The notes: generated by a model not told the origin, from the letters alone. A stretch of DNA of 7,725 nt from a bacterium (GCA_022844575.1 JALHLL010000171.1:1-7725), one strand, 5' to 3'; positions 1 to 7,299 are shown, numbered from the stretch's first letter. Translations and numbers: made by a program.

Positions 1-148
1 ATGATAGAACCTCACGTAAAGTTTGTTCCGCTCTTTCGGGAGAGGAATGATGATGTAGAACAATATTCCACCCTTTCCGTGCAAACTCCAGAGCAAATGC
101 TCTACCTAAGCGGCGCGCCGAACCTGTAATAAGTACGGTTTTACTCAT
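1..148 (-). CDS. Short-chain dehydrogenase/reductase, pteridine-reductase (PTR1/FolM)-like, N-terminal 49 residues only
   Basis: I translated this gene by hand from the ATG at 148-146; it continues past the left edge. It opens with a beta strand and a nucleotide-binding turn, VLITGSARRLGRA (residues 5-17), then a helix and a second strand ending in VLHHHSS (34-40). The TGxxxRLGR form, with arginine where classical SDRs have glycine, and a second strand ending in L-H-x-H-x-S match pteridine reductase 1 (known form TGAAKRLGR ... LHYHRS) better than FabG-type enzymes. Family members use NADPH to reduce biopterin, dihydromonapterin or dihydrofolate in the cytosol. The start codon lies inside the end of the upstream ygfZ-like gene (shared ATGAGTAA, 8-base overlap), so translation is probably coupled. 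The catalytic Tyr-x-x-x-Lys lies outside the window, so the substrate cannot be judged. SDR is near certain; the pteridine-reductase subgroup is likely. Confidence 0.85.
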   Translation of the reverse strand, partial: MSKTVLITGSARRLGRAFALEFARKGWNIVLHHHSSPERAEQTLREVLS

Positions 149-1118
149 CTAATCTCATCGGTAATGTATGTATGGTAACATCATGGGAGTTCGCTTTTCC
201 TTTTGCACCATCCTGTAAAAACTCAGTTCTAACAAATCCCAAACAATATGTAATGCCACTATCAGGTATAGAAAAGGCACTCGTTATTACGCCTATATCC
301 TTTCCCTCTATTTGGATTGTATCACCTTGTGCTATACGTTCTTTACTTGTCAACCCGGCCAAGTGTTGCTTTACCTTATTGTAGCTATCCAAACGTGCAA
401 TTACTTCCTGACCTATATAACATCCCTTCTTAAAATTAACCAAATGTACCAAGCCGAGTTCAAGGGGGTTGAAATCATCCGTCAGTTCTCTTCCAAATGT
501 AGGTAACCCTTTCATAATTTTCAAAGATTCATACTCTGATTCAGAAATCTTGGTAATTTCATTACTTAACAGATTATTTACATCGGAAGCGAACTTTTTC
601 TCAATAATGAGTTTATATGCTAAATCTCTTACAGAGTCTGTTCTGAAAACAAGCACTTCTAAACCACCTCTCGTTACGCACTTTTGGGGGTGAAACAAAG
701 GGGTAATAGTTATCTCATTGTCTAAAACCCTAATGAGCAGTTCATGCGAAAGTTCACCATGTACTTCAAATAAAGCATACTCTTCACTGCGGTTCATTAT
801 TCGTACATCATCCATAATGATATACTTTTTAATCCATTGTATAACATTGGCGGCATTACCTTCGGATGAGAGGCATATAGTTTTGTTTTCAGAGTTGAGT
901 AAAGTCAAGACATCAATGATTCGACCTTTATTATTAGTCAGCACTGTACCTATACCTTCATTGGCTTTTAACTTTTTTATATCATTAGTTGATAATCTGT
1001 TCAGTAAATCAAGAGCGTCATTTCCCGTAAGTTCAATAAATGAAGAGTTATCTTCTCTAAAAAAACACTCTAACTCAATCAAATCGCGCACTTTTTGTAA
1101 CGAAATAACATTTAACAT
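141..1118 (-). CDS. ygfZ: YgfZ/IBA57-family tetrahydrofolate-dependent Fe-S cluster protein
   Basis: The 325-residue protein is the usual length for the YgfZ/GcvT-like family. Family members bind tetrahydrofolate and help build or repair Fe-S clusters, for example in radical-SAM enzymes. The diagnostic motif KGCYIGQE is at residues 231-238, with the conserved cysteine at 233, preceded by NPLELGLVHLVNF (217-229). The N-terminal pattern LTGNDALDLLNRLSTND (30-46) is the standard opening of the folate-binding domain. The C-terminal part (about 250-325) is the small barrel domain, with the familiar LGFVRTEF near 293-300. No signal peptide or membrane segment is seen, so it should be cytosolic. The ATG at 1118-1116 gives the normal family N-terminus; no Shine-Dalgarno sequence precedes it, and the nearest upstream ATG (1123-1121) is out of frame. 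It overlaps the downstream pteridine-reductase-like gene by 8 bases. A GcvT aminomethyltransferase is unlikely because the cysteine motif marks YgfZ. Confidence 0.93.
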   Translation of the reverse strand: MLNVISLQKVRDLIELECFFREDNSSFIELTGNDALDLLNRLSTNDIKKLKANEGIGTVLTNNKGRIIDVLTLLNSENKTICLSSEGNAANVIQWIKKYIIMDDVRIMNRSEEYALFEVHGELSHELLIRVLDNEITITPLFHPQKCVTRGGLEVLVFRTDSVRDLAYKLIIEKKFASDVNNLLSNEITKISESEYESLKIMKGLPTFGRELTDDFNPLELGLVHLVNFKKGCYIGQEVIARLDSYNKVKQHLAGLTSKERIAQGDTIQIEGKDIGVITSAFSIPDSGITYCLGFVRTEFLQDGAKGKANSHDVTIHTLPMRLDE

Positions 1119-1139
1119 GTCATTGTAGTATGATTAAAA

Positions 1140-1173
1140 AAAATTTAACTATTTTGGTTTGTGACGCTATCAA
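1140..1173 (-). promoter_or_regulatory. Candidate Bacteroidota-type promoter for the ygfZ-like gene
   Basis: Read on the minus strand, TTG (1173-1171) is followed after 23 bases by TAAATTTT (1147-1140), a 7-of-8 match to the TAnnTTTG -7 consensus. The element ends 21 bases before the start codon. The spacing is at the edge of the accepted range (about 17-23) and the tract is very AT-rich, so a chance match is possible. It interleaves with the candidate promoter of the divergent protease gene. Confidence 0.33.
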
Positions 1174-1183
1174 CGATACTTTG
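1154..1183 (+). promoter_or_regulatory. Candidate promoter for the S8 protease gene
   Basis: TTG at 1154-1156 is followed after 20 bases by TACTTTG at 1177-1183. This is one base short of the TAnnTTTG consensus and ends 27 bases before the ATG at 1211. An alternative, TATTTTGG at 1150-1157, matches 7 of 8 positions but lies farther from the start. A run of seven T follows at 1184-1190. The evidence is weak; position and the lack of any other gene start nearby are the main support. Confidence 0.25.
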
Positions 1184-1210
1184 TTTTTTTATCAGTCGGA
1201 TTGAAACTCT

Positions 1211-3274
1211 ATGAAGGTTTGGTTCACTTCTTTTGTATTGTGTTTTCTCTGTATGCCTTTCGTACATTCTTCTGCGCAAGAGCATACATGGCGCGTGTAT
1301 ATGAAAGATAAGGGTAACGAACCCTTCGTTAAAGGTTCTGCATTGTATAAGAATACTCTTGACTTACATTCTCAAAAATCATTAGAGAGGAGAAGTAAGG
1401 TTTTAAAATCCGGGGATTCTGATTTTATTACGATAGAAGATGCTCCGATATACAAACCGTATATAGACCAGATTAGTTCATTACCCGGATGCACCATATT
1501 ATTGAAGTTACGATGGCGGAATTACATTATTGTGCGTTGTGATAGTACCGTCGCCTCAAAAATTGAGACATTTCCTTTTGTCCATAAGTTGGAAAAAACG
1601 AACAAACGGGTCATTGCTCAGTCGACAACTCTTACCAACTTTTACCAATTTATAAACAATAGTTCAGAACGTACTTTTGGAACGGTATCTCTTTCGGGTA
1701 ATTGTGGAACTTTCAGATATGGATTTTCAGACACTCAAAATAGAATGCTCGGCATCCCTGATTTACACTCTTTGGGCATTTTAGGAGAAAATTCGCTTTT
1801 AGCTTTTTTTGATACGGGATTCCGTTGGAAAAGCCATGCCTCATTATGGAATTCAAAGGTAGAAGGTGAATATGATTTTGTTATGCTTGATTCCATTACT
1901 GCGAATCAGGAGGGTGATCGTGAAAATCAGGATGAACATGGTACTTTAGTGATGTCAACAGTAGGCGGATTTCAGCAAGATTCTTTAGTAGGTGTCGCAC
2001 CGAATGCAACATTGTACTTAGCGAAAACAGAGGACATCCGTTCTGAGACCAGAATGGAAGAGGAAAATTATTCGGCGGCTGTAGAATGGGCTGAATCGAG
2101 TGGTGTTGATATCATATCTTCATCACTTTCTTACGGCAGACTCGATAGTACGGATGAAACCTATTCATACAATGAAATGGACGGGTCTTTTCCTATTACA
2201 TCAAGAGCGGTGAATGATGCTGTAAAACGTGGTGTAGTATGTATTACAGCTGCCGGAAACAGTGGCCCGAGAGATAGTACAATTTCAAGTCCCGGGGATG
2301 CTGATAGTGTTATAACCATTGCAGGTGTTGCCCCGGATGGAATAAGCGTTATTGGGTTCTCTTCGCGTGGACCAACAGCATCTAAAGTATTAAAACCTGA
2401 CTTGGCTGCTCAATGTGTTCAAGTTGTTACAATGAGATTGGGTGATTCAACTGCAATAAGGTTTGGAAGCGGCACTTCATTCGCAACTCCGCTTATTGCA
2501 GGTTGTGTAGCTTTAATGTTATCTCAATATCCGGAACTTACGCCATGGCAAATACGGAATTCATTATTCAGATCAGCCGAAAAAGCCGATACTTTTTCGC
2601 ATAAGGATATTGGATATGGGGTACCAAAAATAAAAAAGGCAATGCTTGAAAACGGGCCCCTTATCACGAGAATCTCATCGTATCCTGTGGGACACTATAT
2701 GAGAGTTATAGCAGGAATTGTATCAAACACACCAATAACATCGGCACAGCTAATAATAAAATTCGGTGATGTGACAGAGGAGAATAAAATAACTTTGCTG
2801 CCAACGGATAAAAAACCGTATTATGCTATTGATATACCGCTTGATGATTTCAACGGAAAAGATGCTTTGGCATATATAAGTGTTAATAGTGGTACATTTA
2901 AAAGAAGTTTCCCCTGCAATTATAATGGTGAAGGTATCTTCACCCCAATCCCTTTTAACAAAGAAGATATCCGTTGTGGTATTTCACGCGATTCTTTGCC
3001 GACGATTGCCGTCATTGCTTCCGTGAATGAAAACAATACTTCGAAGACAATGGAATACTTTAACGGGTTATTACAATTGGACTTGGGAGATTCGCCGAAT
3101 GTCGAAACAATCGTTTATGATGTTTTGGGTAATTTAATCTATCGAAAAGAGTTTGGTGTTCAATCGAATCAAAAATTTACATTTGATTTTACACCCATTT
3201 TACCACAAAGCGGAACATTTTATGCCATTATTAAGAATGGCATACATGTAAAAAGAATTGCTTTACGACGCTAG
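1211..3274 (+). CDS. Secreted subtilisin-like serine protease (peptidase S8) with C-terminal T9SS-type sorting domain
   Basis: The 687-residue protein begins with a Sec signal peptide (1-22, likely cut after HSSA). A propeptide-like region follows (about 25-132) with the SLERR and RWRNYIIV patterns seen in Bacteroidota S8 enzymes. The catalytic domain (about 165-480) has Asp201 in FFDTGF, His243 in DEHGT, the oxyanion Asn350 in AAGNSGP and Ser423 in GTSFATP, so all active-site residues are present. The stretch YGFSDTQNRMLGIPDLHSLG just before the Asp motif is typical of this subgroup. A beta-rich region (about 483-600) leads to a sorting-like domain (about 606-687) with VETIVYDVLGNLIYRKEF and SGTFYAIIKNG, ending in basic IALRR. 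The usual YPNP is absent. The protein is probably exported by Sec and moved across the outer membrane by T9SS. The ATG at 1211 places the signal peptide correctly; no clear ribosome site precedes it. Its substrate is unknown. The gene for the 990-residue surface protein follows after 71 bases. Confidence 0.94.
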   Translation: MKVWFTSFVLCFLCMPFVHSSAQEHTWRVYMKDKGNEPFVKGSALYKNTLDLHSQKSLERRSKVLKSGDSDFITIEDAPIYKPYIDQISSLPGCTILLKLRWRNYIIVRCDSTVASKIETFPFVHKLEKTNKRVIAQSTTLTNFYQFINNSSERTFGTVSLSGNCGTFRYGFSDTQNRMLGIPDLHSLGILGENSLLAFFDTGFRWKSHASLWNSKVEGEYDFVMLDSITANQEGDRENQDEHGTLVMSTVGGFQQDSLVGVAPNATLYLAKTEDIRSETRMEEENYSAAVEWAESSGVDIISSSLSYGRLDSTDETYSYNEMDGSFPITSRAVNDAVKRGVVCITAAGNSGPRDSTISSPGDADSVITIAGVAPDGISVIGFSSRGPTASKVLKPDLAAQCVQVVTMRLGDSTAIRFGSGTSFATPLIAGCVALMLSQYPELTPWQIRNSLFRSAEKADTFSHKDIGYGVPKIKKAMLENGPLITRISSYPVGHYMRVIAGIVSNTPITSAQLIIKFGDVTEENKITLLPTDKKPYYAIDIPLDDFNGKDALAYISVNSGTFKRSFPCNYNGEGIFTPIPFNKEDIRCGISRDSLPTIAVIASVNENNTSKTMEYFNGLLQLDLGDSPNVETIVYDVLGNLIYRKEFGVQSNQKFTFDFTPILPQSGTFYAIIKNGIHVKRIALRR

Positions 3275-3315
3275 TTAGTGCTGTAGCCAATACTTTTACA
3301 CGAACTAAAATAAAA

Positions 3316-3323
3316 TAGTTTCG
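3316..3323 (+). promoter_or_regulatory. Possible -7 element upstream of the 990-residue surface protein gene
   Basis: TAGTTTCG matches TAnnTTTG at 7 of 8 positions and ends 22 bases before the start codon, a spacing close to that of other elements in the window. No TTG lies at the expected -33 distance. The gene could instead be read through from the protease gene, since no hairpin terminator is visible in the 71-base gap. Confidence 0.25.
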
Positions 3324-3331
3324 ATAATAAT

Positions 3332-3336
3332 GGAGA
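3332..3336 (+). promoter_or_regulatory. Shine-Dalgarno sequence of the 990-residue surface protein gene
   Basis: GGAGA ends 9 bases before the ATG at 3346, a good ribosome-binding distance. It supports that start, which also gives a clean signal peptide. It is the only well-formed Shine-Dalgarno sequence among the gene starts in the window. Confidence 0.6.
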
Positions 3337-3345
3337 TATTATACG

Positions 3346-6318
3346 ATGGCACGCAAAATATTACCCCTGATATTATTTCTCCTGCCTATGGCAATGTTTA
3401 GCCAGATTAAATATGCCGATAATCTTGGAAAAGATTTTTGGTTAGTATTTCCACCCAATTATCATAATGAAGTACGTTTCGCGGAGGAATTTTTTAAAGA
3501 TTCTTTGTTTATCTATATCGCTGCCACTAAACCTACTTCGGTAAGTATTGTAGCTACAGACAAAACAGGGAATGTTAAAACAAGCATAATAAATATAATA
3601 GACACAAAAAGGGTATATGAATTCAGCTATTTATGGAAGAATTACGAAATACTCGGTTTTAATTATAGTGGGCAAACAACAAATCCGGGCAGGCAAGATG
3701 AAATTATTTCCGACCAAGCGTTTCATATTACATCGGATGAAGAAATCACTGTTTATGCCCTGAGCCATGCACAGACATCTACCGATGCTGCCCTTATTTT
3801 ACCCACTGATGTATTAAGTAAAAGCTACTGCGTAGCGAGTTATAATAGCGATGGAATAGGTAATAACTCCACCCCTTCTCAGTTTGTTGTTCTTGCAACT
3901 GAGGATAACACGCAAGTAAGAATAGAACCGAAGGTTTTGACATCACGAAGAAATAGTGCTCCTTTCTCGATCACGTTAGATAAAGGGCAGTCCTTTTTAG
4001 TACAAGCAAACACTGAAGTGACAGAAGGTGGGGATACGGAAGCGGATCTGACGGGTTCATTCATTAGTTCTTCCAAACCCATTGCTGTATTTAGTGGTCA
4101 TCAACGTTCTAAATTGCCGATAACTTTAGCGAGTGGTTCCCGCGATATGCTTTTTGAACAGTTACCCGGAATTGAAGCGTGGGGCAAGAGCACGGTAGTC
4201 GTCCCATTTGCCGTACCGGATCAAGTAAACAAAGATGGTGAAGATTTGTACAGAATGCTTGCTGCATATGATTCGACAAAAATCTTTTTGAATGGAGTAG
4301 AAACAGCAATCATAAGCAGAGGCGGTTTTTATGAGTCGGCTTTGACTAAAGCAGCAAGGATAACATCTTCAAAACCAATTTTAGTAACCTCGTACAAAAA
4401 AACATCAGGTGATGGAACCGGCTCAGGTAATTTCAAACCGGGCGATCCTTTTATGACAGTTACACCGCCAACGGACCAATTTCTCAATTCATATTTGTTT
4501 ATCAATCCGCAAGTGGTTCGTGATTTTAGAAAAGAATATACTTCTCAATTTGTTACGATTGTTGTTCCCGATATAGCACTTGATTCGGTAACTTTAGACG
4601 AGAAGATACTAAACAAAAATGTGTTTACTCAAATACCTCAATCGGGTTTTTCATTTTCCACTCAAACTGTGGGCGATGGAACTCATACGATTTCATGTAC
4701 AAGGCCTATTGGTATTTATGTATATGGTTATGGTAATGCTGTTTCATACGGATATGTTGGTGGTATGCGGTTTAGACCTTTGGATAATAACCCACCGCAA
4801 ATGAGTAGTGTATCCGATTGTTTTGATTTTTCTGCGACTATTTACGACACTTTACCCGGCGATTCTAAGATTTTATCAGTTGAATTACCCGAAGTTTTAA
4901 AAACAAATGTAAAAGCAGAATCCATCCTTAACACTTCTGCTGATTCCATTAATGTAAAGGTGTCATTACTCAACAAGTTTTTAGATGGTTCTTTCACGGT
5001 AATTGCAACTGATTCCGTGTTTCAAAAGACTGAAAAAGCTTATACAATACCGGGATTTACTGTAGCTTCCGTAAATCAGAATGAGAATAATAATATTATT
5101 GTATTTAGTAAAAAATTGGCTGCAGGTAGAAAATTCTGCTTCCCTATTACGATAGAAAATTACGGCGGTTTTACTCAATCAGTTTCTGAATTGACATTAA
5201 AGAACAAAAATCAGGGCTTTTCTATAACGGAAAGTTTACCGATTATTTTGAAACCACGTGAGCAGCGGGAAATAATAATATGTTTTAACAGTATCACGGA
5301 TAGTATCTTCGTTGACACGCTCATAATAGGAAATGACTGTATTAACAGATCTGCATATGCAATGTCTTTCAAAACCATTGTTGATAGAATTGCTCCCGAT
5401 ACGAGTATTGTATCAGATATTTGCAGAACGAACTGGGATATTATATTTACGGAACTTGCAGAAACGGATTTGGGATTACGTGAAATCGTAATTTATGATT
5501 CTCTTCTTATAAATTGTTCAGTGCAGATTGTATCTAAGGATAGCGCAGGTTCGGTCATTAAAGTTGTCGTGAATGATGTAAATCAAGATGCTGAGTTTAC
5601 TTTAAAAGCAATTGACTCTACAGGTAATTCAACCACCATTTATCGTGCAATTCCCGGTTATACATTGTCATTCTCAGGCTTACCGTTAAACAACAATAAT
5701 ACAATGAGCTTTGGGGGCGTTAATATTGGAACAATGAAATGCGACACATTCATGTTATTTAATTATGGAAAATACCCGCTTAATCTTACTTCATTTGTTC
5801 TTGATTACAATATCCGGTATTCAATCCCTCCATCACAATTTCCTCTTACAGTAGCGCCAAAAGATTCTTTACCTTTTGTAATTTGTTATGAACCTAAGTA
5901 CGCTGATAATGTTTTTGATGAAGATGCAATAACAGTTCGTTATAACTGTTCTGATAGGAAATTGTTAGTATCCGGTAAAGCCCTACAAGTTAACGAAGTC
6001 TATAATTTTCAGTGCGATGTTCCGGTTAAAATTACAGGTGTCGGTGAAAAGGAAGTTCTTTCCATTACATCATTGTATCCGCAACCTGTTTCCGATATTG
6101 CAACGATGGAATTAGTTTCCCATCATGATATGCAAGAACTAAAGGTTATCGTAGTGGGTACTGATGGTAATCGGAGAATTGAAAAAGATATAATATTATC
6201 GGAATCAGGTAGGTATTTCTTGAATATAAATATAGAACAGTTGGAATCAGGCAATTACACTCTCATTCTTACGGACGGTATTAATAGTGATACAACTCCA
6301 TTAACGATACTACGGTAA
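3346..6318 (+). CDS. Large secreted surface protein: IgGFc-binding-type N-terminal domain, two tandem Cys-bearing modules, T9SS sorting domain
   Basis: The 990-residue protein starts with a Sec signal peptide (1-20, cut after MFSQ). Next is a head (about 21-480) that opens with LGKDFWLVFPPN and contains VLATEDNTQVRIEP (182-195), DLTGSFISSSKPIAVFSGH (234-252) and EQLPGIEAWG (271-280). These are hallmarks of the IgGFc-binding N-terminal family, named after human FCGBP; the bacterial ligand is unknown. Residues 483-885 are two diverged copies of one module, each an Ig-like half (IATDSVF / AIDSTGN) followed by a choice-of-anchor-D-like half (IENYGG / LFNYGK). Residues about 903-990 form a type A sorting domain with YPQPVSD, VGTDGNRR and LESGNYTLIL, ending TILR. 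No enzymatic motif is seen, so an adhesin or surface-structural role is inferred. It is likely a T9SS cargo like the protease 71 bases upstream. Its stop abuts the stop of the convergent barrel gene. Confidence 0.9.
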   Translation: MARKILPLILFLLPMAMFSQIKYADNLGKDFWLVFPPNYHNEVRFAEEFFKDSLFIYIAATKPTSVSIVATDKTGNVKTSIINIIDTKRVYEFSYLWKNYEILGFNYSGQTTNPGRQDEIISDQAFHITSDEEITVYALSHAQTSTDAALILPTDVLSKSYCVASYNSDGIGNNSTPSQFVVLATEDNTQVRIEPKVLTSRRNSAPFSITLDKGQSFLVQANTEVTEGGDTEADLTGSFISSSKPIAVFSGHQRSKLPITLASGSRDMLFEQLPGIEAWGKSTVVVPFAVPDQVNKDGEDLYRMLAAYDSTKIFLNGVETAIISRGGFYESALTKAARITSSKPILVTSYKKTSGDGTGSGNFKPGDPFMTVTPPTDQFLNSYLFINPQVVRDFRKEYTSQFVTIVVPDIALDSVTLDEKILNKNVFTQIPQSGFSFSTQTVGDGTHTISCTRPIGIYVYGYGNAVSYGYVGGMRFRPLDNNPPQMSSVSDCFDFSATIYDTLPGDSKILSVELPEVLKTNVKAESILNTSADSINVKVSLLNKFLDGSFTVIATDSVFQKTEKAYTIPGFTVASVNQNENNNIIVFSKKLAAGRKFCFPITIENYGGFTQSVSELTLKNKNQGFSITESLPIILKPREQREIIICFNSITDSIFVDTLIIGNDCINRSAYAMSFKTIVDRIAPDTSIVSDICRTNWDIIFTELAETDLGLREIVIYDSLLINCSVQIVSKDSAGSVIKVVVNDVNQDAEFTLKAIDSTGNSTTIYRAIPGYTLSFSGLPLNNNNTMSFGGVNIGTMKCDTFMLFNYGKYPLNLTSFVLDYNIRYSIPPSQFPLTVAPKDSLPFVICYEPKYADNVFDEDAITVRYNCSDRKLLVSGKALQVNEVYNFQCDVPVKITGVGEKEVLSITSLYPQPVSDIATMELVSHHDMQELKVIVVGTDGNRRIEKDIILSESGRYFLNINIEQLESGNYTLILTDGINSDTTPLTILR
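4792..5391 (+). repeat. Tandem protein module, copy 1 (residues 483-682 of the surface protein)
   Basis: This is the first copy of a ~201-residue duplicated module. Its anchor residues are Cys492, IPG 568-570, Cys598, NYG 605-607, Pro632, Pro637, Cys646 and Cys665. The N-terminal half looks like an Ig/cadherin-like sandwich ending in FTVIATDS; the C-terminal half looks like a choice-of-anchor-D (ASPM/SPD-2/Hydin-type) domain. The duplication is visible in protein only; I see no long DNA identity, so it is old. Confidence 0.8.
5392..6000 (+). repeat. Tandem protein module, copy 2 (residues 683-885 of the surface protein)
   Basis: This is the second copy, aligned to the first at an offset of exactly 201 residues: Cys693, IPG 769-771, Cys799, NYG 806-808, Pro833, Pro838 and Cys847. 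The last cysteine, Cys868, is offset by 203. It has one extra cysteine (Cys724) with no partner in copy 1. The Ig-like half ends in FTLKAIDSTGN and the anchor-D-like half contains VAPKDSLPFVICYEP. Confidence 0.8.
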
Positions 6319-7269
6319 TTAAAGAGCGGTTTTTATACCAACACCACCGACAGCGCCATTCAAACCCCATGTGTTTGTACCGAAGAGTCGCACCTGATAT
6401 GTAAAATCAAAGAAGATTTCTTCAGTTGCTTTTACGATAACTCCTACGGATAGCGCTCCGTATGTTTCATTCAGTAATGTTCTTCTTGTGTCGAAAGCGG
6501 GAAAATCTGATGTATTTCCTAAACCTATATTTACATCAGCAGCAAATTTCAACATAATTTCTTCAGTACTTTTGTTACCGTACTCGGCATGAAAAAAGAA
6601 TTCATCATGCAATTCTTCATCACGAGAATGATACCGTAATTCGCTCTCAAACCAACCGTCTGAGAAAGGTATTCCTATTTCCACCGCCACCCACTTTTGA
6701 AAAGCACCATCGCTTAAAAAAGGTTTCTTAACGGTATCAGCAAAAATCCCTTGCTTAAATCCCGGCGGAATTCGTACACCAGCCGCAATCGAAGTAACGG
6801 TTTTACCGCTTCTTATTAAATATCGTCCCCCTATTCCATACCACACGAATGAATTGATGGAAAGTTCATTACGTATCGGTTTTTGCGCATAAGTCGGGCT
6901 TGAAGTATCAGGGTCTCTTTCATATTGTTCTTTCAAAGAGAAAAAACCGTAAGGCATATCAAGTATTGCCGTAAACTCATCTGTTAAACCATATTCGGCA
7001 TATACTCCGGTAATCAATGCAGAAAAATCCAGAGTATATGACCTGCCATTGGGATATGTTTTGAAAAGTTTCGAACCAACATCATAAAACTCTCTTGCTT
7101 GTGTTACTGATTGCCCGTCTTTATCCCAATATCGTGCAGCAGAGAAGGAGCCGAAATATGTCTTGGCAAACAATGTGCCTTTGGGTTGTGTCCACGCACC
7201 ACAAAACACATATTGAGAAGCAGTGAGTAGAACTAATACGGAAATAACTATTTTTTTCATTTTTTTCAT
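6319..7269 (-). CDS. Predicted outer-membrane beta-barrel protein
   Basis: I place the start at the ATG at 7269-7267, giving 316 residues. This begins a normal signal peptide (MKKMKKIVISVLVLLTAS, cleavage near residues 24-25 before WTQPKG). The ATG at 7305 would add 12 residues, four of them aromatic, in front of the signal peptide, and would bury a perfect -7 element inside the gene. A second ATG at 7260-7258 is also possible. The mature protein is rich in short alternating, aromatic-capped strands such as EYGLTDEFTAILDMPYG (92-108), YGIGGRYLI (144-152) and FFDFTYQVRLFG (286-297). This resembles barrel proteins of the phenol-degradation MetA-like/transporter type. The cysteine at 23 is not a lipobox, because Phe precedes it. 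The protein lacks a C-terminal aromatic residue (it ends IKTAL). The exact family and cargo are not recognised. It converges on the surface-protein gene with no intergenic base. Confidence 0.75.
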   Translation of the reverse strand: MKKMKKIVISVLVLLTASQYVFCGAWTQPKGTLFAKTYFGSFSAARYWDKDGQSVTQAREFYDVGSKLFKTYPNGRSYTLDFSALITGVYAEYGLTDEFTAILDMPYGFFSLKEQYERDPDTSSPTYAQKPIRNELSINSFVWYGIGGRYLIRSGKTVTSIAAGVRIPPGFKQGIFADTVKKPFLSDGAFQKWVAVEIGIPFSDGWFESELRYHSRDEELHDEFFFHAEYGNKSTEEIMLKFAADVNIGLGNTSDFPAFDTRRTLLNETYGALSVGVIVKATEEIFFDFTYQVRLFGTNTWGLNGAVGGVGIKTAL

Positions 7270-7291
7270 ATAAAGCGTGATGGCTGTGTAC

Positions 7292-7299
7292 CAAAAATA
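7292..7299 (-). promoter_or_regulatory. -7 promoter element (TAnnTTTG) of the barrel-protein gene
   Basis: On the minus strand this reads TATTTTTG, an 8-of-8 match to the Bacteroidota consensus. It ends 22 bases before the chosen ATG at 7269. No TTG stands at the usual -33 distance. Its position argues against translation starting at 7305. Confidence 0.5.

Noticed and set aside
112..119. GGCGCGCC, a GC-rich 8-base palindrome (AscI site) that could suggest a cloning scar
   Set aside because: It sits in frame in the conserved SARR of the SDR nucleotide-binding motif, so it is explained as natural coding sequence.
172..1128. Several plus-strand open frames, the longest 718-1128 (136 residues), opposite the ygfZ-like gene
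   Set aside because: They lie antisense to a gene with clear family motifs, overlap each other, and show no recognisable domain or upstream signal.
3879..5178. Short open frames in other phases within the 990-residue gene (minus 3879-4082, 4109-4309 and 4981-5178; plus 4619-4804)
   Set aside because: All are 61-67 residues, lie wholly inside a well-supported gene and have no motif or start signal of their own.
6300..6335. Possible terminator hairpin (ATTAACG / CGGTAAT) with a later T-run
   Set aside because: The stem is about six pairs with an internal mismatch, and the T-run starts well after it, so it does not fit an intrinsic terminator.
7235..7260. Cysteine near the end of the barrel protein's signal peptide, considered as a lipoprotein site
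   Set aside because: The preceding residues are Tyr-Val-Phe, which do not fit a lipobox; ordinary signal peptidase cleavage near CGA is more likely.
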